Shown: positions 24,493 through 33,504, numbered from the stretch's first letter. The stretch is DNA of 40,047 nt from Sulfurovum sp. (GCA_027019175.1 JALUXB010000060.1:1-40047), one strand, 5' to 3'. The notes: a model not told the origin generated them from the letters alone. Numbers and translations are program-made.

Positions 24493-26979
24493 ATGAAATC
24501 CCTGCCCATCCACCATGTTCTTCCTGAAGTCAAAACAGCGCTGCAGACGCAAAACCGTGTAATCCTTCAGGCACCTCCGGGTGCGGGAAAGACCACGGCT
24601 CTGCCGCTTGCACTGCTCGATGCACCATGGCTTGAAGGGAAAAAGATCATAATGCTCGAACCCCGCCGTCTGGCAGTCCGTGCCAGTGCCGCACGCATGG
24701 CACATATGCTGGGAGAAAAGATTGGGGAGCGCATCGGATATCAGGTACGTATGGACTCTGTACAGAATAAAAAAACCCGTATACTGATTGTTACCGAAGG
24801 GATACTCACACGCAAACTTCAACATGATCCGGCTCTCGAAGATATCGGACTGATCATATTTGACGAATTTCACGAACGCTCCCTCCATGCTGACCTGGCG
24901 CTGGCACTCTCACTTGAATCACAGACACACCTTCGTGAAGATATGAGAATACTTATCATGTCAGCCACACTCAATACCGATATGCTTGCCAGGATGCTCG
25001 ATGCGCCCGTTATTAAAAGTGAAGGAAGGTGCTACCCTGTCACACGCCACTACCTTGAAGCCGGACAGACACAGCCCTCACGCAGAGAACTGCCTGCATA
25101 CATTGCAGCGTTCATAGAAAATGTGATGCATGAGGAGGAAGGCAATATTCTCGTGTTTCTTCCCGGTGTCAGAGAGATCAAACATCTTGAAAATATATTA
25201 CACAAATCGCACCATTCAAACCTTTGTGTCAGCGCGCTTTACGGGACACTCGACAAAAAAAGACAAACTGAAGCAATCGAACCGCCACCTGAAGGTATGC
25301 GTAAAATCGTACTTGCAACCAACATTGCCCAGACATCTCTGACCATCGAGGGTATCAGTATTGTTATCGACTCCGGTTTGCAAAATGTCTCCCAATTCAA
25401 CCCCTTCACCGGTATGGACAGCCTGAAAACCATCTTCATTTCAGAAGATGCAGCGACACAAAGGGCAGGTCGTGCAGGTCGTTTGCAGGCAGGGAAAGCC
25501 TTCCATCTATGGCACCGTACACGGATACTTGCCAAACATGACACTCCGGAAATACTTCAGGCAGACTTGACACAATTGGTACTCGAACTTACCCTCTGGG
25601 GCACGGACAATATCAGCGCGATGACCTGGATGGACACACCGCCGGCTCAGGCCATTGCCCATGCGAAAAGACTGCTTGTGCAACTGGGTGCAACAGACAC
25701 CTCCGGAAAAATCACACCCCATGGCCGAAAGATGGGCTGCTTTGGACTGCACCCAAGGCTCTCGCATATGATGATTCAGGCACAACAGGCAGGACTCGCT
25801 TATGAAGCCTCTCTTCTGGCAACCGTACTGACAGAAAAAGATATTTTTCCTGCTGCCTACCCAAGTAGCGACATTACCGAACGCATCAGCCTTCTGCACC
25901 GCGTTGCCAATGGCGGCGATGCTGAAAACACTGATATTAGTATAGGACAGTGCCGCCATCTCATTGCCAGTGCGAAACATCTCGAACCCAGTTCCAAAAA
26001 GCGTCTCGATACAACTCATATGGGTCTTCTGCTCGCTTATGCCTATCCGGAGCGTATTGCTATGCAGCGCCGTGAAAACCAGACGGCCTATCTTCTGAGT
26101 AATGGGAAGGAAGCCAAAATATCACCAAACGATCCTCTTGCCCAGTCGCAGTTTCTCGCTGTCGGAAAACTTGATGCAAAGTCAACCAACGCATATATCC
26201 ATACCGCGGCACCTCTGACACAGGAACAGATAGAGACCCACCTCAAAAACAGTATTATCACCACAAAAAAACTACAATGGAACGATACACAGCTTCGTGT
26301 CGAAGTGCGCCAGGTACGCTCTATTGGGAGCATCACCCTTTCGGAAAAACCTCTCTCCGTTTCTAATGAGCCTAAGGCTATGGACATACTGTTCGAAGCA
26401 GTCAGACATTTGGGGCTTAATGTGCTTCAGTGGAGTAAAGAGGCACGTCTTTTGCAACGTAGGGTTAATTTTCTGCATTTTCACGGAGAGGCAGTACCGG
26501 ATCTTTCCGACCAGTGGCTGCTTGCACATATACAGACCTGGCTGGCTCCCTATGCAGAAGGTATGACATCTATCCGTGAGCTTCAAGGCATCGATCTTCA
26601 TACTGTGCTCTTGAGGCAACTCGATTATGGGCAAATACAACTGCTTGAAAAGCTTGCGCCTCCCAAGTACCGTGTTGCGTCAGGTTCCCAGATCGCCATA
26701 GACTACACCAATCCTCGGCAGCCCATACTGGCTGTACGTCTGCAGGAGATGTTCGGCACTACAGATACCCCTGCTCTGCTCAACGGGAAAGTCAATATGA
26801 TGCTGCACCTGCTCTCTCCGGCACATCGCCCCATACAGGTCACACAGGATCTTAGAAGTTTTTGGGAAAATACCTATAGTGAGGTCAAAAAAGAGCTCAG
26901 AGGCAAATACAAAAAACATTACTGGCCCGATAATCCATTCACGGCAACGGCAACCAGCAAAACAAAAAAAAGGATGTAA
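24493..26979 (+). CDS. hrpB: ATP-dependent helicase HrpB
   Basis: This 828-residue DExH helicase of the HrpA/HrpB (DEAH) group has Walker A APPGAGKTT (27-35), DEFH (124-127), SAT (157-159) and motif VI QRAGRAGR (323-330), and then the long C-terminal domain of HrpB (LLSNGKEAKI, GSITLSEKPLS, PAHRPIQVTQDLRSFWENTYSEVKKELRGKYKKHYWP is cited in pieces only: PAHRPIQVTQDL and RGKYKKHYWP). The role in most bacteria is not settled; it is taken as an RNA helicase or remodeller. It starts at ATG 24493 just after a -10 box, and ends 4 bp before the DksA-like gene, which it probably shares a transcript with. Confidence 0.94.
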   Translation: MKSLPIHHVLPEVKTALQTQNRVILQAPPGAGKTTALPLALLDAPWLEGKKIIMLEPRRLAVRASAARMAHMLGEKIGERIGYQVRMDSVQNKKTRILIVTEGILTRKLQHDPALEDIGLIIFDEFHERSLHADLALALSLESQTHLREDMRILIMSATLNTDMLARMLDAPVIKSEGRCYPVTRHYLEAGQTQPSRRELPAYIAAFIENVMHEEEGNILVFLPGVREIKHLENILHKSHHSNLCVSALYGTLDKKRQTEAIEPPPEGMRKIVLATNIAQTSLTIEGISIVIDSGLQNVSQFNPFTGMDSLKTIFISEDAATQRAGRAGRLQAGKAFHLWHRTRILAKHDTPEILQADLTQLVLELTLWGTDNISAMTWMDTPPAQAIAHAKRLLVQLGATDTSGKITPHGRKMGCFGLHPRLSHMMIQAQQAGLAYEASLLATVLTEKDIFPAAYPSSDITERISLLHRVANGGDAENTDISIGQCRHLIASAKHLEPSSKKRLDTTHMGLLLAYAYPERIAMQRRENQTAYLLSNGKEAKISPNDPLAQSQFLAVGKLDAKSTNAYIHTAAPLTQEQIETHLKNSIITTKKLQWNDTQLRVEVRQVRSIGSITLSEKPLSVSNEPKAMDILFEAVRHLGLNVLQWSKEARLLQRRVNFLHFHGEAVPDLSDQWLLAHIQTWLAPYAEGMTSIRELQGIDLHTVLLRQLDYGQIQLLEKLAPPKYRVASGSQIAIDYTNPRQPILAVRLQEMFGTTDTPALLNGKVNMMLHLLSPAHRPIQVTQDLRSFWENTYSEVKKELRGKYKKHYWPDNPFTATATSKTKKRM

Positions 26980-26983
26980 TGCA

Positions 26984-27328
26984 ATGACAACAGAAGAGAA
27001 GCAACACTTCAAAACTATTATTGAGGAAGAGATAGAAAAGCTGAGTGATGAGGTACTGGCTATCCAAAAGGCTCTCTACCCCAAAAAAGGTGAAGGCCCC
27101 TCCGACAAGGTCGCCCATCTGAACTTTAAGCTCGATCAGAGTATTCATATCCAGCGTTACGAAGAGGCAAACAAACGCCTCAACCGTCTCAAACACGCTT
27201 ACCTGAAGATCGATTCACCCCAGTACGGCATCTGCAAAGAGTGTGAAGAGCCCATTCCCATGGAGAGGCTCAGGCTGATGCCGGAGTCAATGTACTGTGT
27301 CGCCTGCATGGAGGAGTTGGGACTCTAA
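26984..27328 (+). CDS. dksA: Small DksA/TraR-family zinc-finger protein
   Basis: This 114-residue protein has a coiled coil (about 1-75) and a four-Cys zinc finger with C84, C87, C105 and C108 (CKECEEPIPM and CVAC). DksA binds the secondary channel of RNA polymerase and works with ppGpp; this protein is shorter than the E. coli one (151). At the coiled-coil tip, the usual DxxDxA seems incomplete (GPSDKVAH keeps only one Asp). Start ATG at 26984 follows AAAAGGATG at usable spacing. It lies 4 bp behind hrpB and overlaps proA by 4 bp tail to tail. Regulator role is inferred from family. Confidence 0.88.
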   Translation: MTTEEKQHFKTIIEEEIEKLSDEVLAIQKALYPKKGEGPSDKVAHLNFKLDQSIHIQRYEEANKRLNRLKHAYLKIDSPQYGICKECEEPIPMERLRLMPESMYCVACMEELGL

Positions 27329-28560
27329 GAACGTGTTTCGCCGTGACCATAGATCTTGTATTTATAGGTGGTAAGCTCACTGACACCCATCGGCCCTCTG
27401 GCATGCAGCTTGTTGGTACTGATGCCCACTTCCGCACCAAAACCAAACTCCCCGCCGTCGGTGAACTGTGTTGAGGCATTGAGGTAAACACAGGCAGCAT
27501 CAACTTCATTAAGGAAAGTCTCTGCAGTGGTGTAGTTCTCCGTAATGATTGCCTCAGAGTGCTGCGAGCCGTAGATTTCAATATGCGCAATGGCTGCTTC
27601 AACCCCGTCAACAACACGAATGGTCAAAATATTTTCAAGATACTCGGTTGCATAATCCGTTTCAGTTGCCGCATGGGCCTCGATAATTTCCCGTGTTCGC
27701 TCACACCCGCGTATCTCTGTTCCCTGTGCATCGTAGGCAGCTTTAATCTGCGGCAGGAATTCTTCTGCAATAGCACTGTCAACCAGCAGTGTTTCCAGCG
27801 CTCCACAAATGCCCGTACGGCGGCACTTGGCATTGACAGCAATGTTCAGTGCTTTGTCAAAGTCTGCATCCTCATCCACGTAGGTATGGCAAAGCCCTTT
27901 GTCATGTTTAACCACAGGTACGGTCGCATTCTCGCTTACATACCGGATGAGTGCCTCCCCGCCGCGCGGAACAATAAGGTCGACATACTTGTCCTGTTTG
28001 ATGAGCTTCGCCACCCCTTCACGGCTGCTGTCAGGCAACAGCGCAATAGCCGCTTTTGGCAATCCGTTTGCTTCAAGCACATTTTGCAGTACATTTGCAA
28101 TGGCACGGTTGGAGTGTTCAGCCTCCTTGCCGCCTTTTAAAATAGCGACATTGCCGCTTTTAAAACAAAGTGCCCCTACATCAGCGGTCACATTCGGGCG
28201 TGATTCATAAATAACGCCTACCACACCGATAGGCACAGTCACTTTCTCTATCTTAAACCCTGCATCGGCATACCAGCCGTCAAGCACCCGGCCAACAGGC
28301 TCTTTGAGTGCGGCGATCTCCTCTATGGCTTTTGCGATTCCCTCAACCCGGTTTTCATCCAGGAAGAGTCTGTCTTTGAGTGCCGAAGTCAGATTATTTG
28401 CTTCGGCGTTACGCATATCGACCGCATTGGCTTCAAGAATGGTACCGCACTCCTCGCGAAGTCTCTCTGCCATGGCTTTGAGAATACGGTTCTTTTCACT
28501 CCCGCTCAATGTTGAAAGTACCCTGCTCGATGCTTTGGCTTCCTGTAAAAACGTTTCCAT
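27325..28560 (-). CDS. proA: Gamma-glutamyl phosphate reductase
   Basis: This 411-residue NADPH-dependent enzyme makes glutamate-5-semialdehyde in proline synthesis. The start taken is ATG at 28560 behind AGGAG; an in-frame upstream opening (28635) would add an unrelated 25 residues. The aldehyde-dehydrogenase fold shows VIYESRPNVTADVGALCFKS, GGKEAEHSNRAI, the catalytic-Cys segment RRTGICGALETLL and GEFGFGAEVGIST near the C-terminus. It is divergent from proC, the last step of the same pathway, across a 91-bp shared promoter region. The proB kinase is not in the window. Confidence 0.95.
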   Translation of the reverse strand: METFLQEAKASSRVLSTLSGSEKNRILKAMAERLREECGTILEANAVDMRNAEANNLTSALKDRLFLDENRVEGIAKAIEEIAALKEPVGRVLDGWYADAGFKIEKVTVPIGVVGVIYESRPNVTADVGALCFKSGNVAILKGGKEAEHSNRAIANVLQNVLEANGLPKAAIALLPDSSREGVAKLIKQDKYVDLIVPRGGEALIRYVSENATVPVVKHDKGLCHTYVDEDADFDKALNIAVNAKCRRTGICGALETLLVDSAIAEEFLPQIKAAYDAQGTEIRGCERTREIIEAHAATETDYATEYLENILTIRVVDGVEAAIAHIEIYGSQHSEAIITENYTTAETFLNEVDAACVYLNASTQFTDGGEFGFGAEVGISTNKLHARGPMGVSELTTYKYKIYGHGETRS

Positions 28561-28589
28561 GGGCTCTCCTGCCTTTTTAAAGTTGTCTG

Positions 28590-28622
28590 ATTTTAACAAA
28601 TAAAACCTAATAATGGTATAAT
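28590..28622. promoter_or_regulatory. Overlapping divergent promoters of proA and proC
   Basis: For proC, TATAAT (28617-28622) has TG one base upstream and a -35-like TTAACA (28593-28598) at 18 bp. For proA, the minus strand reads TGT-TAAAAT (-10 at 28590-28595), about 30 bp before its ATG. The proA -10 falls on the proC -35, so the two polymerases would compete. Confidence 0.5.
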
Positions 28623-28651
28623 CTTTCCAATTCATTCAAAAGTGAGGGAAC

Positions 28652-29416
28652 ATGCAGACCATTACATTCATCGGAAACGGAAATATGGCACGCAGCATCG
28701 CTGAAGGCCTCAAGGGAAAATACAACATTGAAGTGGTCGGCCGCAGCATGGAAAAACTTGAAGCGTTCGAACAGACCCTTGGAAAATCCTGTGACAAACA
28801 CCTCATCGACGAATTTGACATGACAGACAAAACTGTCATTCTCTGTGTCAAACCGGGTAATCTCGAGAGTATTTCAAAACAGCTCAAAGGCAAGGCGAAA
28901 CTGCTTCTCTCCGTACTTGCAGGGGTTCCCGTGGAAAAACTCAAAAAGAAGTTGAAAGCCAAAGCGGTTGTTCGTGCCATGCCAAACCTTGCCGCATCGG
29001 TAGGTGCTTCTATGACCACCCTTACAGGCGATGCCGACCATCGTGAAGAAGCCGAAGTACTTATGCGCGGTGCAGGCAGCGTACTCTGGCTTGAGAGTGA
29101 AAAAGAGCTTGATATCGCTACGGCACTGGCAGGGTCAGGCCCTGCCTATCTTGCCCTCATTGCTGAAGCACTTGCGGACGGTGCAGTGCAGCAGGGACTC
29201 AAACGCAACGATGCCATGGCTGTCATGCGCGGTCTCTTCGCAGGGTTTGGGAAGCTGGTACAGACTGAACATCCCGCATTGCTTAAAGAGAGTGTGATGT
29301 CTCCGGGAGGAACAACCGCTGCGGGAATTGCCACTCTTGAAAAAGAGAAGGTACGTGCAGCATGTATGGAAACAATCGCTTCAGCCTACCAGAAGGCACT
29401 TGAACTCTCTAAGTAA
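28652..29416 (+). CDS. proC: Pyrroline-5-carboxylate reductase
   Basis: This 254-residue enzyme reduces pyrroline-5-carboxylate to proline with NAD(P)H. The Rossmann start is TFIGNGNMARSIAEG. The C-terminal dimer and substrate region has ALAGSGPAYLALIAEALADG and ESVMSPGGTTAAGIATLEK. The length is slightly short for the family (about 265-270). The ATG follows GTGAGGG. It ends 2 bp from the end of the convergent L,D-transpeptidase gene. Confidence 0.95.
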   Translation: MQTITFIGNGNMARSIAEGLKGKYNIEVVGRSMEKLEAFEQTLGKSCDKHLIDEFDMTDKTVILCVKPGNLESISKQLKGKAKLLLSVLAGVPVEKLKKKLKAKAVVRAMPNLAASVGASMTTLTGDADHREEAEVLMRGAGSVLWLESEKELDIATALAGSGPAYLALIAEALADGAVQQGLKRNDAMAVMRGLFAGFGKLVQTEHPALLKESVMSPGGTTAAGIATLEKEKVRAACMETIASAYQKALELSK

Positions 29417-29418
29417 CA

Positions 29419-30018
29419 CTATCTCTTAGGTAGATAGATACGGCGCAGATCAGGACGTGCAAACGGCATATAGCTGTGCCGGGTAATGACAATCGGCATA
29501 CCCCGGTGTGACCAGCGGTAAATAACAGGCACATCTTTGGGGTCAATATGAATGCATCCATGTGACATCCAGTCAACACTTCCTTTATGCAGGGCATGCC
29601 CCCATTTGGTAAATTTCATCATAAAATCCATATTGTTTACCCCGTTGTCTTCAGGATAGAGTGTCGACATATGATGGCGCTTTTTCTGAATAATATGGAA
29701 AACACCTGACGGACTCCGAAACTGCGGTGCTCCGGAAGTAACCGGCCCACTCCACCATACCGTGCCGTCACGGTCCACTGCATAAAAACGGCCGTCACTG
29801 CCCGGCTCTCTGACAGAAACCAGAATAAAATCCCTTCCTGTCAGGTCAACAATACGGCTCTTTCCGCTTTTCAGGTTCACCACTTCAAATACTGTTTTCT
29901 CAATGGGTACCAGTTCATGTGTGAGCGGTACCATCGGCGCATTCGGGTCATACTCTATATCTGCCAGCAACGTCAGCGGCAGCAGCAGCCAGAGTGGGAA
30001 CCTCCAAAATATACGCAT
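29419..30018 (-). CDS. L,D-transpeptidase (YkuD fold)
   Basis: This 199-residue exported protein has a signal peptide (MRIFWRFPLWLLLPLTLLA) and a YkuD domain. The catalytic segment is WMSHGCIHI; Cys, His and Gly are present, but the residue after the Cys-Ile is His, where Arg is usual. Other family marks are FILVSVREPG, VTSGAPQFRSPSGVFHI and HALHKG. Such enzymes form 3-3 cross-links or tie lipoproteins to peptidoglycan; a few act in shape control. Its ATG shares a base with the cpoB stop (TGATG), so it forms the tail of the tolB-pal-cpoB unit. Confidence 0.85.
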   Translation of the reverse strand: MRIFWRFPLWLLLPLTLLADIEYDPNAPMVPLTHELVPIEKTVFEVVNLKSGKSRIVDLTGRDFILVSVREPGSDGRFYAVDRDGTVWWSGPVTSGAPQFRSPSGVFHIIQKKRHHMSTLYPEDNGVNNMDFMMKFTKWGHALHKGSVDWMSHGCIHIDPKDVPVIYRWSHRGMPIVITRHSYMPFARPDLRRIYLPKR

Positions 30019-30770
30019 CAGAGAACCTTCAATCTCTTTTTGGCAATAGACGCCGCTTTAGTATCAGGATAACTATCGATCACATTTTGAAAGAAGACCT
30101 TTGCCTCTTCTTTTTGCCCCGTTTTCTCCAGAGAGATCGCCGTATGCAGGATCAGCACATCCATATAGCTTGCCTGATCGTAAAGACTTGCACTCTTTTT
30201 ATAGTAAAAGAGGGCATCGTCATACCTTTTTGTATAGTAGGAGATTTCACCAAGATAGTAATTGGAAGCAGCCGGTTTGTAGCCCTTTTTTGCAGTGATG
30301 GCAAAACGTTTCTGCGCTTCGTCATAGCGTTTTTTGACAAAGAGACGTACCCCTTCGCTGTAGAGCTTCGAAGGTGCTGTTTGACTTAAAGAAGGCTGCT
30401 TTGCCGAAGCTGTGGAACCCGTTTTCACTGTTTCAGGCATCTTCGAACCCAATATTCTTTTTAACTCAGCCTTGCTGACATAGGTACTGTTGATCTTGTC
30501 GATCATCGTACCAAGTTCTTTGATCAATGCAACTGTTTCATTATTATCTGAGGAAGACGCAGGATGCCGTTGCACCTCTTTGAGCTGTGCAATCTGTGCA
30601 TTGAGCCCCTCTATCAGTGACGTAAGTCCGTCAATGCGCTCATTCTGTTCCATCACGATCTGCTGCAGACGCATCAGGGTGTGACGGTTCTGCATTGCCA
30701 GGTCACTGCTTGCCCCAAGCGGCATCAGTGCACTTGCAGTAAGCAGCATGGCTACCATCGGCTTACGCAT
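30018..30770 (-). CDS. cpoB: Tol-Pal system protein CpoB (YbgF) with TPRs
   Basis: This 250-residue periplasmic protein has a signal peptide (MRKPMVAMLLTASALMPLGA), a coiled coil (about 27-65, IVMEQNERIDGLTSLIEGL) that would trimerise, a Ser/Thr-rich linker, then tetratricopeptide repeats (about 138-250, LYSEGVRLFVKKRYDEAQKR, SNYYLGEISYYTKRYDDALF, AKVFFQNVIDSYPDTKAASI). CpoB ties Tol-Pal constriction to peptidoglycan synthesis in E. coli. The start follows the pal stop directly (TAAATG) and the stop is shared with the L,D-transpeptidase start. Confidence 0.9.
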   Translation of the reverse strand: MRKPMVAMLLTASALMPLGASSDLAMQNRHTLMRLQQIVMEQNERIDGLTSLIEGLNAQIAQLKEVQRHPASSSDNNETVALIKELGTMIDKINSTYVSKAELKRILGSKMPETVKTGSTASAKQPSLSQTAPSKLYSEGVRLFVKKRYDEAQKRFAITAKKGYKPAASNYYLGEISYYTKRYDDALFYYKKSASLYDQASYMDVLILHTAISLEKTGQKEEAKVFFQNVIDSYPDTKAASIAKKRLKVL

Positions 30771-31265
30771 TTACTTCACCAGACGAAGGTCTACCCTTCG
30801 GTTCTGTGCATAGCATGCATCTGTCTGTGCCGTACAGGCAGGATTGCTCTCACCATAGCTGACAAGTACCATACGTGAGGCCTGAATCCCCTGCATCACC
30901 AGTGAATCTTTAACCGCTTTGGCACGTTTGAGACCCAGCGCATAGTTGTACTCATCAGTACCAAACTCATCACAGTTTCCTTCAACTTTTATCTTTCCGC
31001 CTACACGCTGCGCATTGGCTGCATCTTTGGAAATGGCTCCCTCCTGGTTGCCTGGGACGGTGTAGTCATCAAAGTTGAAATAGACCGACTGAAAACCGTC
31101 GCTGCTGCTGTTGTAGGTACCGTTGTTGCCGTAGCGCCCCTCGTCAATACTGACCGTATCCGCATCAGAAATGTTGCTGCCGCCAATGCCGCCCGGAGCA
31201 GGCTGTCCGCAGCCGCTGAGCATCAACAGTGCCAGTGTGGAAAGTGTCAAAATCGTTTTGTTCAT
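30771..31265 (-). CDS. pal: Peptidoglycan-associated lipoprotein Pal
   Basis: This 164-residue lipoprotein of the outer membrane binds peptidoglycan and TolB. The lipobox is LMLSGC (Cys19). A Gly/Asn/Ser-rich stretch follows, then an OmpA-like domain (about 60-164) with VYFNFDDYTVP, the ligand segment GNCDEFGTDEYNYALGLKRA and QNRRVDLRLVK. Two further Cys (NPACTAQTDACYAQNRR) could form a disulfide. The ATG follows AAAAGGAT at good spacing. Confidence 0.95.
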   Translation of the reverse strand: MNKTILTLSTLALLMLSGCGQPAPGGIGGSNISDADTVSIDEGRYGNNGTYNSSSDGFQSVYFNFDDYTVPGNQEGAISKDAANAQRVGGKIKVEGNCDEFGTDEYNYALGLKRAKAVKDSLVMQGIQASRMVLVSYGESNPACTAQTDACYAQNRRVDLRLVK

Positions 31266-31277
31266 TGTGTTATCCTT

Positions 31278-32516
31278 TTACCAGTCAATTGCTTGAATTC
31301 TATTCCCGTTCACAGGGAAGAGCTGACTCTGTTTTGAATAGAGGTTGATGTACCCTGCCGAAGTACGGCCGCCAAGCTGCTTGAGATACAGTACGACCGA
31401 ACCATCGGAAGAGAAGGTCGGAAACTGATTACTGCCTGTCGTTGTCAATGGCCGTGAGGCAGGATCGTCGGTTGATGTCAAATAGATGTTGAATGTGTTG
31501 TTGCCGAATGCACTGCTGCTCTCACGGCTTGCGTAAACAACTTTATTGTTGAAAGCATCACAGGCATTGTTGTTATGCCCGCGGTACACCACCTGAGAAA
31601 CGGCCGAACCGTGAATAGGCTTTTTGAAAATGTTGGCGTACCCCAGACGGTTGGAGACAAACACAACACTGTTTTCACTCTCTGCATACTTTCCACCCAC
31701 ATCGATACCGTTGAAACGTGTCACGCGCGTCTTTTCACCTGTTGCCAGGTTTAGTTCATATATATCAGGCTGCCCGTTTGGTGCCATCGTCAAAAGCACT
31801 TTTTTGCCGTCTTTGCTGACATCGGAACAAACCATCATCCCTTCCGAAGAAGCCACCCTGCTTTTGGCACCACTGTAGATATTCAGACGGTACAGCGTAG
31901 GTACCACACCGTTAAAAGAAGTATAGTAAAAGCTGCGCTGATGACTGTCAGCCCATTTAGGAAAGAGATTCAAACCGCCTCTGATAATCGTTTTCTGATA
32001 GGTAAAGGTGTAGTCTGCAAGTGCAATCTCACTGTGTTTGGGTGTCGTATAGCGTGCAAAAACCACATAACGGTTGATCCAGTCAATGGAGGGGTACTTG
32101 AGTACAGCATTGATGTCATAGACCGCTTTGTGAATGAGAAAAGGCATTTTTGCAGAAGAGCCGATGGCGTAACTCTTTTTAAAGAGCATCGTACCGTTTG
32201 CCGTTTTGAAGAGTTTGACAGAGAGTTTCGTTCCTTGTGCCCTGGACATTGAAAATTTCAGCAGATATTCTCTGGACTTCAGCGCCGGATCTATCACCGT
32301 TGTCGTAAAATCTCCCTGACGGTGCATATCGTCTGCCAGGAAATGCCCCGAGATCTTCAAGTCGGAAAGGAAAATCTTAAATGCGCGTTCGTTTGGAAGC
32401 GGAGAGTCGTCTTCTACCGCAATTTTAGTACGCTGTTCAACGTCTTTTTCAATGGTCAGCGTCGCATCGACGGCAAAGAGATTAAGGGTCAGCAGAAACA
32501 GTAAGAGAAAACGCAA
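31278..32516 (-). CDS. tolB: Tol-Pal translocation protein TolB
   Basis: This protein forms a beta-propeller in the periplasm and links TolA to Pal during division. TTG at 32516 is preferred (412 residues, signal peptide MRFLLLFLLTLNLFA) because AAAGGA lies 6 bp upstream; a GTG at 32540 has no ribosome-binding site. The N-terminal domain contains LPNERAFKIFLSDLKISGHF. The propeller blades carry repeated FSSDGSVVLY, SKDGKKVLLTMAPNG and SNRLGYANIF motifs. It ends 12 bp before pal. In relatives it follows tolA directly; here about 3.9 kb of other genes intervene. Confidence 0.93.
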   Translation of the reverse strand: MRFLLLFLLTLNLFAVDATLTIEKDVEQRTKIAVEDDSPLPNERAFKIFLSDLKISGHFLADDMHRQGDFTTTVIDPALKSREYLLKFSMSRAQGTKLSVKLFKTANGTMLFKKSYAIGSSAKMPFLIHKAVYDINAVLKYPSIDWINRYVVFARYTTPKHSEIALADYTFTYQKTIIRGGLNLFPKWADSHQRSFYYTSFNGVVPTLYRLNIYSGAKSRVASSEGMMVCSDVSKDGKKVLLTMAPNGQPDIYELNLATGEKTRVTRFNGIDVGGKYAESENSVVFVSNRLGYANIFKKPIHGSAVSQVVYRGHNNNACDAFNNKVVYASRESSSAFGNNTFNIYLTSTDDPASRPLTTTGSNQFPTFSSDGSVVLYLKQLGGRTSAGYINLYSKQSQLFPVNGNRIQAIDW

Positions 32517-32540
32517 CAACAATCCTTTCTTAAGCAACAC

Positions 32541-32700
32541 AAGAGGCTGCTTTTATAAAACTTTGTACATTGTATCAGCATGGCATTAACACACTATTAA
32601 TTCATACGATCGAATGCCGTAATCATACCATACAATTGTGGTAAAATTGTAACAAAACGTTTAACCCAAATAGGGGATTTGGGTATTAAAGGAGTCAATC
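32541..32700. promoter_or_regulatory. Divergent tolB/MEMO gap with a 5'-UTR hairpin
   Basis: This 160-bp gap serves tolB (minus) and the MEMO gene (plus). A perfect hairpin, ACCCAAAT-AGGGG-ATTTGGGT (32664-32684), lies 3 bp before the AAAGGAG ribosome-binding site of the MEMO gene. No clear promoter pair could be fixed. The hairpin could act in translation control or be an upstream terminator without a T-run. Confidence 0.35.
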
Positions 32701-33504
32701 ATGGAAACATTTCGTAAAATGGCGGTGGCAGGTACTTTCTATCCGGCTTCTTGCCAAAAGCTCAAAGCGATGTTTCGGACCTTCAACCAAAAGTTCGATA
32801 CACTTGAAATTTCACCCAAAACCAGAAAAATCATACCAAGAGCTGTCATCGTTCCCCATGCAGGCTATATTTTCAGCGGGTACACTGCCAACTTCGCCTA
32901 CCGTTTTCTATCATCCGGCAAAGCCAGACGATTCATCGTCATAGGCCCAAGCCACCATGTCTATTTCAAAGGAATATCAGGCAGTTTTTTTGAACACTAC
33001 CAAACCCCCTGCGGTAACCTTGACATCGACACCCCCTACCTTTTCGCTCTGGCAAAACGCTTCAACATCGGCTTCATACCACAGGCACACGCCAAAGAGC
33101 ACTCCACCGAAGTACAGATGCCCTTTTTACAACACTACTTCCCCAACCGCAAGGTCATCGAACTCATTTACGGCGATGTTCCCGCGAAAAGCCTGATGAA
33201 CATCATCACAGCCCTGCTCCAGGACAAAGACAACGCTCTCATCATCAGCTCCGACCTCAGCCACTTCCATCCCCTCAAAGAGGCTGAAGCCATCGACAGA
33301 AACTGTCTGCTGGGTGTTCAAAACCTCGACTACAACAGATTGCAAAAGTGTGAAGCATGCGGAGAGACCGGCATAAAAGCCATGGTACTTGCCGCCAAAA
33401 CCCTCAAACTCCACAGTAAGCTGCTTGACTACCGAACCAGTGCCGCCGAAACCGGTGACACACATTCTGTAGTGGGGTATATGTCGGCGATGTTTTATGT
33501 GTAA
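32701..33504 (+). CDS. MEMO-family protein (AmmeMemoRadiSam B type)
   Basis: This 267-residue protein keeps the metal-site segments of the MEMO fold: VPHAGYIFSGYTAN (H53), VIGPSHHVYF (H85/H86), EHSTEVQMPFL, and ISSDLSHFHP. MEMO proteins share the dioxygenase LigB fold; eukaryotic members bind copper or iron, and bacterial ones usually occur with AMMECR1 and a radical SAM protein. Neither partner is next to this gene. The true reaction is unknown. ATG follows AAAGGAG. It stands alone in its orientation, convergent with the lipoprotein gene at 33528-34703. Confidence 0.9.
   Translation: METFRKMAVAGTFYPASCQKLKAMFRTFNQKFDTLEISPKTRKIIPRAVIVPHAGYIFSGYTANFAYRFLSSGKARRFIVIGPSHHVYFKGISGSFFEHYQTPCGNLDIDTPYLFALAKRFNIGFIPQAHAKEHSTEVQMPFLQHYFPNRKVIELIYGDVPAKSLMNIITALLQDKDNALIISSDLSHFHPLKEAEAIDRNCLLGVQNLDYNRLQKCEACGETGIKAMVLAAKTLKLHSKLLDYRTSAAETGDTHSVVGYMSAMFYV

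Noticed and set aside
24445-24888. Open frame opposite the start of hrpB
   Set aside because: Covers the helicase P-loop and DExH region in antisense; no own start signal.
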